NCBI GenBank assembly: GCA_036262035.1
Contig: DATAJS010000010.1
Location: forward strand, 434,001 to 498,000
Direction: 5' to 3'
Source of the DNA: Burkholderiales bacterium
GTDB lineage: Bacteria > Pseudomonadota > Gammaproteobacteria > Burkholderiales > SG8-41
Length of the DNA: 64,000 nt
Part shown: positions 26,607 through 37,588 of the stretch, piece by piece
Numbering within the stretch: position 1 is the first letter of the stretch
How the letters are laid out: every line of letters begins with the position of its first letter
The notes under the pieces: generated by a model
What the model saw: only the letters and a program-made list of their open reading frames with translations
Told to the model about the DNA's origin: nothing
Database searches by the model: none
Position numbers and translations under genes: made by a program

Positions 26607-27053
26607 GTGTTCCGCGGCATTTCGCAATTAAATCTGGACGTTAAGGGCAGGCTGGCCGTGCCGGCGCGGCACCGCGACGCCCTGCTCGAGCGCTGCGCGG
26701 GGCACCTCGTCATCACCGCCGACGCCGACCGCTGCCTTCTCGTCTACCCGCTCCCCGACTGGGAGCTCATCCAGCAGAAGCTCGAAGGCGCGTCCAACCT
26801 CGACCCCCGAGTTCGCGAGCTGCAGCGCCTGCTCATCGGTTTCGCCGTCGACGTCGACATGGACGGCGCCGGACGGGTGCTGATCTCCCCCGCGCTGCGC
26901 GAGCACGCCGGGCTCGACAAAGCGGTGGTCCTGGTGGGGCAGGGCAAGAAATTCGAGCTGTGGGCGAAGGAAACGTGGGAGGCGACGATCGCCAAGGCGA
27001 AACCGCTCACGGCCGACAGCCTGCCGCCGCAGCTCGACGGGTTCTCCCTGTGA
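26607..27053 (+). CDS. mraZ: Transcriptional regulator MraZ
   Basis: A 148-residue AbrB-like DNA-binding protein with two SpoVT-AbrB-type repeats (from about [17 protein letters not shown] and [19 protein letters not shown]). It forms ring oligomers and binds the boxes at its own promoter. GTG 26607 is chosen over GTG 26595 because the protein then begins with the family start (M)[10 protein letters not shown], and GAGG at 26597-26600 is a suitable ribosome-binding site. It is the first gene of the dcw cluster and overlaps rsmH by GTGA. Confidence 0.95.
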   Translation: MFRGISQLNLDVKGRLAVPARHRDALLERCAGHLVITADADRCLLVYPLPDWELIQQKLEGASNLDPRVRELQRLLIGFAVDVDMDGAGRVLISPALREHAGLDKAVVLVGQGKKFELWAKETWEATIAKAKPLTADSLPPQLDGFSL

Positions 27054-27985
27054 GCGAAGCCGGGTTTCATGCCCCCGTGCTGCTCGAGGAGGCTGTCGAC
27101 GCGCTCGCAGTGCGTCCCGACGGCACTTACGTCGACTGTACGTTCGGCCGCGGCGGACACAGCCGCGCGATTCTCGCCAGGCTCGGCGCGGACGGCCGAC
27201 TGGTCGCGCTCGACCGCGATCCCGAAGCGGTGAGCGCCGCGGCGGCGATCGCCGATCCGCGCTTCACGATCCTGCACGGCGCTTTCGGCCGCGTCGCGGA
27301 GCTGCTCGCGGCGCTCGGCCTCTCGCGCGTGAACGGCATCCTGCTCGACGTGGGGATCTCTTCGCCGCAGCTCGACGAAGCGCGTCGCGGATTCTCGTTT
27401 CGCCACGACGCGCCGCTCGACATGCGCATGGACACCACAACAGGAACAACGGCGGGGGAGTGGCTCGCAACCGCGAGCGAATCCGAAATCCGGGAGGTCA
27501 TCAGAGACTATGGCGAAGAACGGTTTGCTAAACAGATTGCAGCAGCGATTGTTGCGGCTCGAGCGCGAGGGCCGCTCGGCACCACACGGCAGCTTGCCGC
27601 GCTCGTGGCAGAGGCCGTACCCACGCGCGAGCCACGGCAGGACCCGGCGACGCGCACGTTTCAAGCTCTACGGATTCACGTCAATCGGGAGCTTGAGGAG
27701 CTATCGCTAGCGCTGCCGCAATGCGTCGACCTGCTCGAGGCGGGCGGGCGGCTGGTGGTGATCAGCTTCCATTCGCTCGAGGACCGCATCGTCAAGCGCA
27801 TGTTTCGCGACCAGTCGACGGCGGACAAGCTGCCGCCGCGGCTCGCGGTGCGTGCGCGCGACCTGCCGGAGCCTCGCCTCAAGCTCGTCGGTAGAGCGCG
27901 GCGGCCCGCCGAGGCCGAGGTCGCCGCGAACCCGCGTGCGCGCAGCGCGATCATGCGCGTCGCGGAGCGCACTCGCGCCGCATAG
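27050..27985 (+). CDS. rsmH: 16S rRNA (cytosine1402-N4)-methyltransferase
   Basis: A 311-residue SAM-dependent methyltransferase (MraW) acting on C1402 of 16S rRNA, the same nucleotide modified by RsmI at 22.4 kb. Features are [13 protein letters not shown], the SAM motif [36 protein letters not shown] and [16 protein letters not shown] 27050 overlaps the mraZ stop by four bases. The length is normal. It is conserved as second gene of the dcw cluster. Confidence 0.97.
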   Translation: MSEAGFHAPVLLEEAVDALAVRPDGTYVDCTFGRGGHSRAILARLGADGRLVALDRDPEAVSAAAAIADPRFTILHGAFGRVAELLAALGLSRVNGILLDVGISSPQLDEARRGFSFRHDAPLDMRMDTTTGTTAGEWLATASESEIREVIRDYGEERFAKQIAAAIVAARARGPLGTTRQLAALVAEAVPTREPRQDPATRTFQALRIHVNRELEELSLALPQCVDLLEAGGRLVVISFHSLEDRIVKRMFRDQSTADKLPPRLAVRARDLPEPRLKLVGRARRPAEAEVAANPRARSAIMRVAERTRAA

Positions 27986-27987
27986 GC

Positions 27988-28284
27988 ATGACCAAGCTCA
28001 ACCTCATCCTGCTCGGCATCCTCGTCGGCTGCGCGCTGATGCTCGTCACCTCGCAGCATCAGGCGCGCAAGCTCTACGTCGAGCTGCAGAAAGAGCAGGA
28101 GCTCGCCAAGCAGCTCGACATCGAATGGGGGCAGCTCCAGCTCGAGCAGAGCACGTGGTCGACCCACTCGCGCATCGAGAAGATCGCGGCGCGCAACCTC
28201 AACATGCGCATGCCGCCGCCTTCGCGCGTGCAGGTGATCGGGACGATGGCGGGCAACGTGGCGCAGGCGGAGGCCGCGAAGTGA
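27988..28284 (+). CDS. ftsL: Cell division protein FtsL
   Basis: A 98-residue bitopic division protein with a transmembrane helix at about residues 5-22, followed by a periplasmic coiled coil (ARKLYVELQKEQELAKQLDI) and the conserved IEKIAARNLNMRMPPPSRVQVI end. It forms the FtsQLB complex, which activates FtsWI. It starts two bases after rsmH ends, and its stop overlaps the ftsI GTG. Confidence 0.93.
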   Translation: MTKLNLILLGILVGCALMLVTSQHQARKLYVELQKEQELAKQLDIEWGQLQLEQSTWSTHSRIEKIAARNLNMRMPPPSRVQVIGTMAGNVAQAEAAK

Positions 28285-30005
28285 GAGTGTCGTCGCCGCA
28301 CCTCGCGCTCAAGTTCGCGCCGTGGCGCTCGCGCCTGCTCCTGATCGTCATCGTCGGGTGGTTCCTCGCGCTCGCCGCGCGCGCGATCTACCTGCAGGGG
28401 CTGCACAACGACTTCCTGCAGGCGAAAGGCGAGTCGCGGTATTCGCGGCAGCTCTCGCTGGTCGCGACGCGAGGCATGATCGTCGACCGCAACAACGAGG
28501 CGCTCGCGATCTCCACGCCGGTCGAGTCGGTCGCGGCGAGCCCGTCGGACATGGACGCGTCGGCCTCGCAGCTCGCGCGCCTCGCGAAGCTGCTCGACAT
28601 GGAGCCGCGCGAGCTCACCAAGAAGCTCGTCGACACGCGGAAGGACTTCGTCTATCTCAAGCGCCAGCTCCCGCCCGAGGAAGCATCGAAGATCGTCGAG
28701 CTCGGCATCCCCGGCGTCTTCCTCCAGCGCGAGTACCGCCGCTACTACCCGGCGGGCGAGGTGATGGCGCACCTCATCGGCTTCACCGACATCGACGACA
28801 AAGGCCAGGAAGCCCTCGAGCTCGCGTTCAACGACGCGCTCACCGGCAAGCCGGGCAGCCGCCGCGTGATCAAGGACCGCCGCGGCCACATCGTCGAGGA
28901 CATGGACAGCATCCGCGAGCCGCAGAACGGCCAGAAGCTCGTGCTGTCGATCGACGCGCGCGTGCAATACCTCGCGTTTCGCGAGCTCAAGCAGGCGGTC
29001 GTCGACAACAAGGCGAAAGCCGGCGCGGTCGTGGTGCTCGACACGCAGACCGGCGAGATCCTCGCCATGGCGAACCTGCCGACGTACAACCCCAACAATC
29101 GCAGCAAGGTCGACCCGAGCCGCACGCGCAACCGCGCGGTGACCGATCTCTACGAGCCGGGCTCGACGCTGAAGCCTTTCACCGCCGCGGCCGCGCTCGA
29201 AGCGGGGAACGTCAGGCCCGAGACGATCATCCAGACCGCGCCCGGCTATCTGACGATCGGCAACCGCACGATCCACGACGCGCACCCGCAGGGCGCGCTC
29301 ACGGTCTCGCAGGTCATTCAGAAATCGTCGAACGTCGGTGCGGCGAAGATGGCGCTGGCGCTGTCGCCGGAATTCATGTGGACGCTGTTCAAGAATGTCG
29401 GGTTCGGCACGCCTCCGCACACCGTGTTTCCCGGCGCCGCATCGGGCAAGCTGCGCGCGTACTCGACGTGGAAGCCGATCGAGCAGGCGACGATGTCGTA
29501 CGGCCACGGCATCTCGGTGTCGCTGCTCCAGCTCGCGCGCGCCTACACCGTCTTCGCCAACGACGGCGAGATCGTTCCGATCACGCTGGTGAAGCGCGAA
29601 GCGCCGCCCGAGCGCACGCGCGTGCTCAAGCCCGAGACCGCGCGCGCGGTGCGCTCGATGCTCGAGCTCGCGGTGCAGCCCGGCGGGACCGCGCCGAAAG
29701 CGCAGATCGCCGGCTATCGCGTCGGCGGCAAGACCGGCACCGCGCACAAGCTGATCGGCCGTTCGTACGCGAACAAGTACGTGTCGTCGTTCGTCGGGCT
29801 CGCGCCCGCCTCCAACCCGCGGCTCATCGTCGCGGTGATGATCGACGAGCCGTCGGCCGGGGTGTACTACGGCGGCAGCGTCGCGGGCCCGGTCTTCAAC
29901 CGCATCATGACCGGCACGCTGCGTCTTTTACAGATCCCGCCCGACGCGCCGGTGAACAACGTGGTGCTCCCGCCGCCTTCCGAAGAAGTGAAGGAGGAAG
30001 TGTGA
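28281..30005 (+). CDS. ftsI: Septal peptidoglycan transpeptidase FtsI (PBP3)
   Basis: A 574-residue class B penicillin-binding protein that cross-links septal peptidoglycan. It has a short cytoplasmic tail, a transmembrane helix at about 16-34, a pedestal domain beginning RGMIVDRNNEALAIS, and a transpeptidase domain with Ser295 in STLK, SSN at 349-351 and KTGTA from Lys484. GTG 28281 is supported by the GTGA overlap with ftsL. The C-terminal tail ends [11 protein letters not shown]. The frame stays open upstream to 27852, but that part overlaps ftsL and is rejected. Confidence 0.97.
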   Translation: MRVSSPHLALKFAPWRSRLLLIVIVGWFLALAARAIYLQGLHNDFLQAKGESRYSRQLSLVATRGMIVDRNNEALAISTPVESVAASPSDMDASASQLARLAKLLDMEPRELTKKLVDTRKDFVYLKRQLPPEEASKIVELGIPGVFLQREYRRYYPAGEVMAHLIGFTDIDDKGQEALELAFNDALTGKPGSRRVIKDRRGHIVEDMDSIREPQNGQKLVLSIDARVQYLAFRELKQAVVDNKAKAGAVVVLDTQTGEILAMANLPTYNPNNRSKVDPSRTRNRAVTDLYEPGSTLKPFTAAAALEAGNVRPETIIQTAPGYLTIGNRTIHDAHPQGALTVSQVIQKSSNVGAAKMALALSPEFMWTLFKNVGFGTPPHTVFPGAASGKLRAYSTWKPIEQATMSYGHGISVSLLQLARAYTVFANDGEIVPITLVKREAPPERTRVLKPETARAVRSMLELAVQPGGTAPKAQIAGYRVGGKTGTAHKLIGRSYANKYVSSFVGLAPASNPRLIVAVMIDEPSAGVYYGGSVAGPVFNRIMTGTLRLLQIPPDAPVNNVVLPPPSEEVKEEV

Positions 30006-31474
30006 GCTCGGGCGTCGAAGCGCTGGACATGAAGCGGCTCGTCACCGACAGCCGTCAGGTCCAGCCCGGCGACACGTTCGTCGCGTATCCGGGCGAGACG
30101 CTCGACGGGCGGCGGTTCATCCCGCAGGCGATCGAGCGCGGCGCCGCGTCGGTGCTGTGGGAGCGCCGCGATTTCCGCTGGCGCCCCGCGTGGAAGGTGA
30201 AGAACCTCGCCGTCGACGATCTGAAGCGCCACGCCGGCGAGATCGCCGCCGACGTCTACGGCCGCCCCAGCGGCAGGCTGTGGATGGTCGGGATCACCGG
30301 CACCAACGGCAAGACGTCGTGCAGCCACTGGGTCGCGCAGTCGCTGACCAGGCTCGGCAGGCGCTGCGGCGTCGTGGGCACGCTCGGCAGCGGCTGGCCG
30401 GGCAGGCTCGAGCCGATCGCGAACACCACGCCGGACGCGGTGTGGCTGCAGGGACGTCTACGCGATTTCGTCGCGCAGCGAGCGCGTGCGGTCGCGATGG
30501 AAGTGTCTTCGCACGGCCTGGTGCAGGATCGCGTCGCGGGGGTGGAGTTCGACGTCGCGCTGCTGACCAATCTCACGCGCGACCACCTCGACTATCACGG
30601 AACGATGCGCAATTACCGCAACGCGAAAGCGCGGCTCTTCCGCGCGCCGGGCCTTCAAACTGCAGTGCTCAACCTCGACGATGCGTTCGGCGTATCCCTC
30701 GTCGAGACCACCCGCCGCCGCAAGGTGAACACGATCGGCTACGGCTTCAACCGCGCAACGCCGCCGGCCTTGCGCGGGCGGCGTGTCCCGCGCGTGGTCG
30801 GCAGCAATCTGGCGCTGCGCGCGGACGGCGTCGCGTTCGACGTGGCGTCGCCGTGGGGCAGGAGCCGCGTCGAGAGCAGGGTCATCGGCCGCTTCAACGC
30901 GGCGAACCTCCTCGGCACGCTGGCGGTGCTGCTGGCGAGCGACCACCCGCTCGACGCATCGGTCGCGGCCTTGCGCAGCGTCACGCCCGTGGCCGGCCGC
31001 ACCGAGCGCTACGGCGGCGGGCGCAAGCCGCTGGTGGTGGTCGATTACGCGCACACGCCCGACGCGCTCGAGAACGTGCTGAGCACGCTGCGCGATCTGC
31101 TCCGTTCTTCGCGCACCGGCGGCAGCCTCGTCTGCGTCTTCGGCTGCGGCGGCGACCGCGACCGCGGCAAACGGCCGCAGATGGGGCGCATCGCGACCAC
31201 GCTCGCCGACGAGACCGTCGTCACGAGCGACAATCCGCGCAGCGAAAAGCCCGAGGCGATCATCGCCGACATCCTCGCGGGCGTGAACGGACCGGTCGAA
31301 GCCATCGAAGACCGCACGACCGCCATCGAGACCGCGGTGAAGCGCGCGCAGGCCGGCGACGTCGTGCTCGTCGCGGGCAAAGGTCACGAGCAGTACCAGG
31401 AGATTGCCGGGGTGCGCCATCCGTACAGCGACGCCGCGGTCGTTCGCGCCGCGCTTTCGAGGGCGCGCGGGTGA
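30002..31474 (+). CDS. murE: UDP-MurNAc-L-Ala-D-Glu:meso-diaminopimelate ligase
   Basis: A 490-residue Mur ligase that adds meso-diaminopimelate to the peptidoglycan precursor. The ATP loop GTNGKT is at 100-105 and the diaminopimelate-specific DNPR is at 410-413, so meso-DAP peptidoglycan is expected. The carbamylated-lysine region [11 protein letters not shown] is present. GTG 30002 overlaps the ftsI stop (GTGA). Its own stop is part of TGATG with murF. Confidence 0.97.
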   Translation: MSSGVEALDMKRLVTDSRQVQPGDTFVAYPGETLDGRRFIPQAIERGAASVLWERRDFRWRPAWKVKNLAVDDLKRHAGEIAADVYGRPSGRLWMVGITGTNGKTSCSHWVAQSLTRLGRRCGVVGTLGSGWPGRLEPIANTTPDAVWLQGRLRDFVAQRARAVAMEVSSHGLVQDRVAGVEFDVALLTNLTRDHLDYHGTMRNYRNAKARLFRAPGLQTAVLNLDDAFGVSLVETTRRRKVNTIGYGFNRATPPALRGRRVPRVVGSNLALRADGVAFDVASPWGRSRVESRVIGRFNAANLLGTLAVLLASDHPLDASVAALRSVTPVAGRTERYGGGRKPLVVVDYAHTPDALENVLSTLRDLLRSSRTGGSLVCVFGCGGDRDRGKRPQMGRIATTLADETVVTSDNPRSEKPEAIIADILAGVNGPVEAIEDRTTAIETAVKRAQAGDVVLVAGKGHEQYQEIAGVRHPYSDAAVVRAALSRARG

Positions 31475-32850
31475 TGACGCTCTCCCAGGCCGCCGCCGCG
31501 ATCGGTGGGCGCGTGCACGGCGCCGACGTGACCTTCGCGCGCGTCTCGACCGACACCCGCACGCTTCAGGACGGCGACCTCTTCGTCGCGCTGCGCGGCG
31601 AGTGCTTCGACGGGCACGCGTTCGTGGCGAAGGCGGGCGAAGCCGGCGCCGTTGCGGCGATGGTCGACGCGCAGAGCGCGGTCGACGTGCAGCACGCGCT
31701 GCCGGTGCTCGTCGTCGACGATACGCGTCTCGCCCTCGGCCGCCTCGCCGCGCACTGGCGCAGCCGCTTCGATTTTCCGGTGATCGCGCTCACCGGCAGC
31801 AGCGGCAAGACGACGGTGAAGGAGATGATCGCGGCGATCCTGCGTGTAGCGGCCGGATCCGGGGACGCCGTGCTCGCGACGCGCGGCAATCTCAACAACG
31901 ACATCGGCGTGCCGCTCATGCTGCTCGAGATGAAGGCGGGGCAGCGCTACGCGGTGATCGAGACCGGCATGAATCACGCAGGCGAAATCGACTATCTGGC
32001 GAAGCTCGCCGCGCCCGACGTCGTGCTCGTCACCAACGCCGGCCGTGCGCACATCGAATATCTCGGCAGCGAAGAGGCGATCGCGCGCGCCAAGGGCGAG
32101 ATCTTCGAAGCCGCGCCGGCCGACGCGGTCGCGGTGATCAACGCCGACGATCGCTACGCGCCGCTGTGGCGCGGGCTCGCCGGCTCGCGGCGAACGATCG
32201 AGTTCGGCCTGCAGGGCGCAGCGGTCACCGGGACTTACACACTGCGCGACCTCGACAGCGAGATCGTGCTGAAGACGCCCGCCGGCGTAGCGACGACGAC
32301 CGTCGAGGCGCCGGGCGTGCACAACGTGCGCAATGCGCTCGCGGCCGCGGCCGCGGCGGTCGCCCTCGACATTCCGGTGTCCACGATCGCCCGAGGTCTC
32401 GCGCGCTACCGCGGCATCAAGGGGCGGCTCCAGCGCAAGGCCGCGGCGAACGGCGCGGTGGTGATCGACGACACGTACAACGCCAATCCCGAGTCGGCGC
32501 GCGCGGCGATCGACGTGCTCGGGCAGGTGGCGGGCACGCGCATCCTCGTGCTCGGCGACATGGGCGAGCTCGGCGCGGATGCGCCGCGGCTGCACGAAGA
32601 GCTCGGCGCCTACGCGCGCAGGGCCGGCGTCGATCGACTGCTCGCGCTCGGCGAGCACGCGGCGCTGACCGCGGCTGCGTTCGGCGGCGGGGCGCGGCAT
32701 TTCACAAAAATAGAAGAGCTCGTCGCCGACGTGCGCGCGGCGCTGGGGAAAGACGTGACGGTACTGGTGAAGGGTTCGAGGTTCATGAAGATGGAGCGCG
32801 TCGTCGACTCGATCGCGGCCGACGCCACGGGAGGCCCCGCATGCTCTTAG
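31474..32850 (+). CDS. murF: UDP-MurNAc-tripeptide:D-Ala-D-Ala ligase
   Basis: A 458-residue Mur ligase that adds D-alanyl-D-alanine to complete the pentapeptide. The ATP loop GSSGKT is at 108-113, followed by [15 protein letters not shown] and [18 protein letters not shown] 31474 shares its A with the murE stop (TGATG). The 3' end overlaps mraY by 10 bases. Confidence 0.97.
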   Translation: MTLSQAAAAIGGRVHGADVTFARVSTDTRTLQDGDLFVALRGECFDGHAFVAKAGEAGAVAAMVDAQSAVDVQHALPVLVVDDTRLALGRLAAHWRSRFDFPVIALTGSSGKTTVKEMIAAILRVAAGSGDAVLATRGNLNNDIGVPLMLLEMKAGQRYAVIETGMNHAGEIDYLAKLAAPDVVLVTNAGRAHIEYLGSEEAIARAKGEIFEAAPADAVAVINADDRYAPLWRGLAGSRRTIEFGLQGAAVTGTYTLRDLDSEIVLKTPAGVATTTVEAPGVHNVRNALAAAAAAVALDIPVSTIARGLARYRGIKGRLQRKAAANGAVVIDDTYNANPESARAAIDVLGQVAGTRILVLGDMGELGADAPRLHEELGAYARRAGVDRLLALGEHAALTAAAFGGGARHFTKIEELVADVRAALGKDVTVLVKGSRFMKMERVVDSIAADATGGPACS

Positions 32851-33926
32851 AGCTCGCCCAGTTGCTCGCGAAAGACATCCGCGCGTTCAACGTCTTCAAC
32901 TACATCACGCTGCGCGCGGTGCTCGCGTGCCTGACGGCGCTGGTGCTGTCGTTCGTCGTCGGCCCGGCGATGATCCGCAAGCTCACCGCGTACAAGATCG
33001 GCCAGGCGGTGCGCGACGACGGCCCGCAGACCCACCTCACCAAGGCCGGGACGCCGACCATGGGCGGCGCGCTCATCCTCGTGTCGGTCATCGTCACCTC
33101 GATGCTCTGGGCGGACCTCACCAACCGCCTGGTGTGGGTCGTGCTGGTCGTGACCGTCGCGTTCGGCGCGGTCGGCTGGGTCGACGACTATCGCAAGGTC
33201 GTGCATCGCAATCCCAAGGGGCTTTCGGCGAAAGCGAAGTTCTTCTGGCAGTCGGTGTTCGGCCTCGGCGCGGCGTTCTTCCTCGCGTACTCGACCAACC
33301 TGCCGGCGCAGACCGAGTTCATCGTGCCGTTCTTCAAGCAGCTCGCCTATCCGCTCGGGACGATCGGCTTCATCGGCATGACTTACTGCGTGATCGTCGG
33401 GACCAGCAACGCGGTCAACCTGACCGACGGTCTCGACGGGCTGGCGATCATGCCGACGGTGATGGTCGGCAGCGCGCTCGGCGTGTTCGCCTACGTCGCG
33501 GGTCACGCGGTGTTCTCGAAATATCTCGGCTTTCCGTACATCCCCGGCGCGGGCGAGCTCGTCGTGATCAGCGGCGCGCTCGCAGGGGCGGGCCTCGCGT
33601 TCCTCTGGTTCAACGCCTATCCCGCCGAAGTCTTCATGGGCGACGTCGGCGCGCTCGCGCTCGGCGCGGCGCTCGGCACGATGGCGGTGATCGTGCGGCA
33701 GGAGATCGTGCTGTTCATCATGGGCGGGGTGTTCGTCGTCGAGACGCTGTCGGTGATGCTGCAGGTCGCCTCGTTCAAGCTCACCGGCAAACGCATCTTC
33801 CGCATGGCCCCCCTGCATCACCACTACGAGCTCAAGGGCTGGAAAGAGAACCAGGTGGTGGTGCGGTTCTGGATCATCTCGATGATGCTGGTGCTGATCG
33901 GGCTGTCGACGTTGAAGCTGCGGTGA
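32841..33926 (+). CDS. mraY: Phospho-MurNAc-pentapeptide transferase
   Basis: A 361-residue integral membrane enzyme that joins phospho-MurNAc-pentapeptide to undecaprenyl phosphate, forming lipid I. About ten transmembrane helices are present. Signatures are [26 protein letters not shown] (Mg-binding aspartates), [14 protein letters not shown] and [15 protein letters not shown]. The length equals that of the E. coli enzyme. ATG 32841 lies within the last codons of murF. Confidence 0.98.
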   Translation: MLLELAQLLAKDIRAFNVFNYITLRAVLACLTALVLSFVVGPAMIRKLTAYKIGQAVRDDGPQTHLTKAGTPTMGGALILVSVIVTSMLWADLTNRLVWVVLVVTVAFGAVGWVDDYRKVVHRNPKGLSAKAKFFWQSVFGLGAAFFLAYSTNLPAQTEFIVPFFKQLAYPLGTIGFIGMTYCVIVGTSNAVNLTDGLDGLAIMPTVMVGSALGVFAYVAGHAVFSKYLGFPYIPGAGELVVISGALAGAGLAFLWFNAYPAEVFMGDVGALALGAALGTMAVIVRQEIVLFIMGGVFVVETLSVMLQVASFKLTGKRIFRMAPLHHHYELKGWKENQVVVRFWIISMMLVLIGLSTLKLR

Positions 33927-35317
33927 CCGACTGGAACAACGCGAAGGTGCTCGTGCTCGGACTCGGTGATACGGGACTGTCGATGACGCGCTGGCTGGCG
34001 CGCCGCGGCGCGCGCGTGGCCGTGGCGGACAGCCGCGCCGAGCCGCCGCACGCGAAGGCGGTGCGCGCGGAGCTGCCGGACGTGTCCATCGCGGCCGGCG
34101 GTTTCGATCGCGCGCTGTTCGAAGGCATCGACGCGATCGCGATCAGCCCCGGCATCGACCCGCGTGAGAAGCCGATCGCCGAAGCGAAAGCGCGCGGGGT
34201 GGCGATGATCGGCGACGTCGAGCTCTTCGCGTCCGCGCTCGCGCGCGTGACGTCCGATCGCGGCGCGGCGAGGCCCAAAGTCATCGCGATCACCGGCTCC
34301 AACGGCAAGAGCACGGTCACCGCGATGGGCGGTTCGGCCTGTCGCGCGGCGGGGCTGGCGACGGTCGTCGCCGGCAACATCGGCCTGCCGGTGCTGGATG
34401 CGATCGCGGACATCGAAGCGGGCGCGGCGCTGCCGGGGGTCTTCGTGCTGGAGCTCTCGAGCTTCCAGCTCGAAACCACCGCGACGCTGGATCCCGACGC
34501 GGCGACCGTCCTCAACGTGACCGAAGACCATCTCGATCGCTACGACGGCATGGACGATTACGCCGCGGCGAAAGCGCGCATCTTTCAGGGCGGCGGCGTC
34601 CAGGTCCTGAACCGCGAAGATGCGCGCACCCTGGCGATGGCACGCCCCGGCCGCGAGGTCGTCACCTTCGGCGCGGACGCGCCGCACGGCGACCGCGAAT
34701 GGGGCATCGCCGGTGACGCGCTGCGTCACGGCGAGCGTGTCCTGCTGGGCATCGACGAGCTTCCGGTCGCCGGTCTGCACAACGCGGTGAACGCCCTCGC
34801 CGCGCTCGCGCTCGGCAGCGCGGTCGGTATCGATCCTTCGCGCATGGCGCCGGGGCTGCGTACGTACCAAGGTCTTCCTCACCGCCTGGAGAAAGTCGCG
34901 CAGATCCGCGGCGTCACGTTCTACGACGATTCCAAGGGCACCAACGTCGGCGCGACCGTCGCGGCGCTCAAGGGCATGACCACGCCCGTCGTGCTGATCG
35001 CCGGCGGCGACGGCAAAGGCCAGGATTTCTCGCCGCTCGCGCCCGCGGTCGCGGATAAAGCGCGAGCGGTCGTGCTGATCGGCCGCGACGGTCCCCGCAT
35101 CGAGGCCGAGCTCAAAGGCGGCCAGGCGCCGCTGATTCGCGCCGACACGTTCGAGCAGGCGGTCGATCGGGCTTACGGCGCGGCGCAGCCCGGTGACGCG
35201 GTGCTGCTCTCCCCGGCGTGCGCGAGCTACGACATGTTCAGGAGCTACGTGCACCGCGGCCAGGTGTTCGTCGAGCTGGTGCAGGCGCTCGCGGCGCGGG
35301 AAAGGGCGAAGCCGTGA
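33923..35317 (+). CDS. murD: UDP-MurNAc-L-alanine:D-glutamate ligase
   Basis: A 464-residue Mur ligase that adds D-glutamate to UDP-MurNAc-L-Ala. The N-terminal Rossmann motif is [16 protein letters not shown]. The ATP loop GSNGKST is at 125-131. [16 protein letters not shown] and [17 protein letters not shown] follow. GTG 33923 overlaps the mraY stop, and its TGA overlaps ftsW (GTGA). Confidence 0.97.
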   Translation: MTDWNNAKVLVLGLGDTGLSMTRWLARRGARVAVADSRAEPPHAKAVRAELPDVSIAAGGFDRALFEGIDAIAISPGIDPREKPIAEAKARGVAMIGDVELFASALARVTSDRGAARPKVIAITGSNGKSTVTAMGGSACRAAGLATVVAGNIGLPVLDAIADIEAGAALPGVFVLELSSFQLETTATLDPDAATVLNVTEDHLDRYDGMDDYAAAKARIFQGGGVQVLNREDARTLAMARPGREVVTFGADAPHGDREWGIAGDALRHGERVLLGIDELPVAGLHNAVNALAALALGSAVGIDPSRMAPGLRTYQGLPHRLEKVAQIRGVTFYDDSKGTNVGATVAALKGMTTPVVLIAGGDGKGQDFSPLAPAVADKARAVVLIGRDGPRIEAELKGGQAPLIRADTFEQAVDRAYGAAQPGDAVLLSPACASYDMFRSYVHRGQVFVELVQALAARERAKP

Positions 35318-36492
35318 GCGAAGCGAAGTCGATGTACTACCGCGAGACCAAGAAGCGCGCCGCGCAGCCGGAATACGATCGCGCGCTCGTGTGGTGCACC
35401 ATCCTGCTCCTCGCGCTCGGCCTGGTGATGGTGTATTCGGCGTCGATCGCGATCGCCGAAGGCGGCCGCTCGACCGGCCACAACCCGACGTACTACCTCG
35501 TGCGGCACGCGTTCTTCGTCGCGATCAGCCTCGTGCTCGCGGTGGCGGCGTTCCAGGTGCCGCTGCGGCTGTGGCAGCAGGTCGCGCCGATGCTCTTCGT
35601 CGCCGGGCTCGTGCTGCTGATACTGGTGCTGATCCCGGGCATCGGCCGCGAGGTGAACGGCAGCCGGCGCTGGATCTCGCTGGGGATCGCGAACCTCCAG
35701 CCTTCGGAGATCGTGAAAGTCTTCGTCGTCCTGTACGCGGCCGATTACACGGTGCGCAAAGCCGCGTTCATGCATTCGCTCAAGCGCGGCTTCCTCCCGA
35801 TGTTCGTGGTCATGCTGCTCACCGGCGGGCTGCTCTTGCGCGAGCCCGATTTCGGCGCTTTCGCGGTGATCTGCGTCATCGCGATGGGCGTGCTCTTCCT
35901 CGGCGGCATGAACTGGAAGCTCTTCGCCGGGTTGTTCGTGCTGCTGGTGATCGGCTTCCTGCTGCTCATCTGGAGCTCGCCCTATCGCATGCAGCGCATC
36001 GTCGGCTTCATGGATCCGTGGGCCGACCCGTACGGCAAGGGCTACCAGCTCTCGCACGCGCTCATCGCGTTCGGACGCGGCGAATGGCTCGGGGTCGGCC
36101 TCGGCGGCAGCGTCGAGAAGCTGTTCTACCTGCCCGAAGCCCACACCGACTTCCTGCTCGCGGTGATCGCCGAAGAGCTGGGCTTCGCCGGTGTCGCGGT
36201 GATCGCGCTCCTCTTCGGCTGGATCGTCATGCGCGCGTTCGCCATCGGGCGCCGCGCCAGCATGCTCGAGCGCTATTTCTCCTCGCTCGTCGCCCAGGCG
36301 ATCGGCCTGTGGATCGGCGTGCAGGTGATCATCAACATGGGTGTGAACATGGGGATACTCCCCACCAAGGGCCTGACGCTGCCGCTGCTGTCGTTCGGCG
36401 GCAGCGCGCTCGCGGCGACGTGCGTGGCGCTCGCCATCCTGTTGCGGGTCGACTGGGAGAATCGCCAGTTGGCGCGGGGGCTCACGGTATGA
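35314..36492 (+). CDS. ftsW: Septal lipid II polymerase FtsW
   Basis: A 392-residue SEDS glycosyltransferase that polymerises septal glycan with FtsI. About ten transmembrane helices, with [37 protein letters not shown] and the [17 protein letters not shown] signature. The catalytic Asp corresponds to REPDFG. GTG 35314 overlaps the murD stop; an in-frame ATG at 35332 is an alternative. Its end overlaps murG by ATGA. Confidence 0.97.
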   Translation: MSEAKSMYYRETKKRAAQPEYDRALVWCTILLLALGLVMVYSASIAIAEGGRSTGHNPTYYLVRHAFFVAISLVLAVAAFQVPLRLWQQVAPMLFVAGLVLLILVLIPGIGREVNGSRRWISLGIANLQPSEIVKVFVVLYAADYTVRKAAFMHSLKRGFLPMFVVMLLTGGLLLREPDFGAFAVICVIAMGVLFLGGMNWKLFAGLFVLLVIGFLLLIWSSPYRMQRIVGFMDPWADPYGKGYQLSHALIAFGRGEWLGVGLGGSVEKLFYLPEAHTDFLLAVIAEELGFAGVAVIALLFGWIVMRAFAIGRRASMLERYFSSLVAQAIGLWIGVQVIINMGVNMGILPTKGLTLPLLSFGGSALAATCVALAILLRVDWENRQLARGLTV

Positions 36493-37556
36493 ACCGCACC
36501 CTCATGATCATGGCGGGCGGCACCGGCGGCCACATCTTCCCCGCGCTCTCGGTCGCGGAGCACGCACAGGCCGCGGGCTGGAAAGTGGTGTGGCTCGGGT
36601 CCAAGGCCGGCATGGAAGCGCGCCTCGTCCCTCCACAAGGCTATGAGATGGCGTGGATCCGCTTCTCGGGCGTGCGCCGCAGCGGCCTCGTGCCGATGGT
36701 CATGCTGCCGCTCAACCTCCTCGTCGCTTTCTTCCAGAGCGCGCGGGCGATCTTCGCGCACCGTCCCGACGTCGTGCTCGGCATGGGCGGTTACGTCGCT
36801 TTTCCGGGCGGGATGATGGCGAGCTTCTTCAAGCGGCCGCTCGTCATCCACGAGCAGAACTCGATCGCGGGGCTGACGAACCGCGTGCTCGCCGGCGTTG
36901 CCGACAAGGTCCTCGCGGGCTTCCCGGGCGCGTTCGGCAAGCGCAAGGCGGAGTGGACCGGCAACCCGGTGCGCGCCGACATCGCGGCGATCGCGGCGCC
37001 GGCCGCGCGCTACGCCGGCCGCACCGGACCGCTCCGCGTGCTGGTGCTCGGCGGCAGCCAGGGCGCGAAAGCGTTGAACGACACGGTGCCGGCGGCGTTG
37101 TCCCTGCTGTCGGAAGGCGAGATGCCGGAAGTGATCCACCAGGCCGGCGCGGCGCATCTCGAAGCGGTCCGCGCGGCTTACGCGAAAGTCGGCGTCCCGG
37201 CGACGATCATCCCGTTCATCGACGACATGGCGGCGACGTACGCGGCGGTCGATCTCATGATCTGCCGGGCGGGCGCCTCGACGATCGCCGAGCTCGCCGC
37301 GGCGGGCGTGCCGGCGATCCTCGTCCCTTTTCCGTATGCGGTCGACGACCACCAGACGCACAACGCGCGCTTCCTCGCCGAGCGCGGCGGCGCGGTGCTC
37401 GTCCCGCAGGGCGAGCTCACGCCCGAGCGTCTCGCCGGGCTGCTGCGCTCGTTCAACCGCGAGAAGCTCGTCGCGATGGCGAGCGCGGCGCGCGCCGCCG
37501 GCAAGCCCGACGCGACGCGCGACGTCGCCGAAGCGTGCATGAGGCTCGCGGCATGA
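36489..37556 (+). CDS. murG: UDP-GlcNAc:lipid I N-acetylglucosaminyltransferase
   Basis: A 355-residue peripheral membrane GT-B glycosyltransferase forming lipid II. The donor-binding GGTGGH is at 10-15, [11 protein letters not shown] and [14 protein letters not shown] follow, and the UDP-GlcNAc site is [18 protein letters not shown] 36489 overlaps the ftsW stop. Its own TGA overlaps the micro-ORF at 37553, not murC directly, leaving 28 bases to the murC start. Confidence 0.97.
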   Translation: MNRTLMIMAGGTGGHIFPALSVAEHAQAAGWKVVWLGSKAGMEARLVPPQGYEMAWIRFSGVRRSGLVPMVMLPLNLLVAFFQSARAIFAHRPDVVLGMGGYVAFPGGMMASFFKRPLVIHEQNSIAGLTNRVLAGVADKVLAGFPGAFGKRKAEWTGNPVRADIAAIAAPAARYAGRTGPLRVLVLGGSQGAKALNDTVPAALSLLSEGEMPEVIHQAGAAHLEAVRAAYAKVGVPATIIPFIDDMAATYAAVDLMICRAGASTIAELAAAGVPAILVPFPYAVDDHQTHNARFLAERGGAVLVPQGELTPERLAGLLRSFNREKLVAMASAARAAGKPDATRDVAEACMRLAA

Positions 37557-37588
37557 GTTACGACAACGAACAAGTGCGGTTCGTATGA
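37553..37588 (+). CDS. 11-codon micro-ORF bridging murG and murC
   Basis: ATG 37553 begins inside the murG stop (ATGA). The frame encodes [11 protein letters not shown], and its TGA at 37586-37588 overlaps the murC ATG (again ATGA). No Shine-Dalgarno is visible before murC, so ribosomes ending here could restart on murC. It could equally be chance. The peptide itself has no recognisable function. Confidence 0.4.
   Translation: MSYDNEQVRFV

Noticed and set aside
30157-35317. Very long Arg-rich frames over murE, murF, mraY and murD
   Set aside because: They are out-of-frame readings of certain Mur genes and result from high G+C content.
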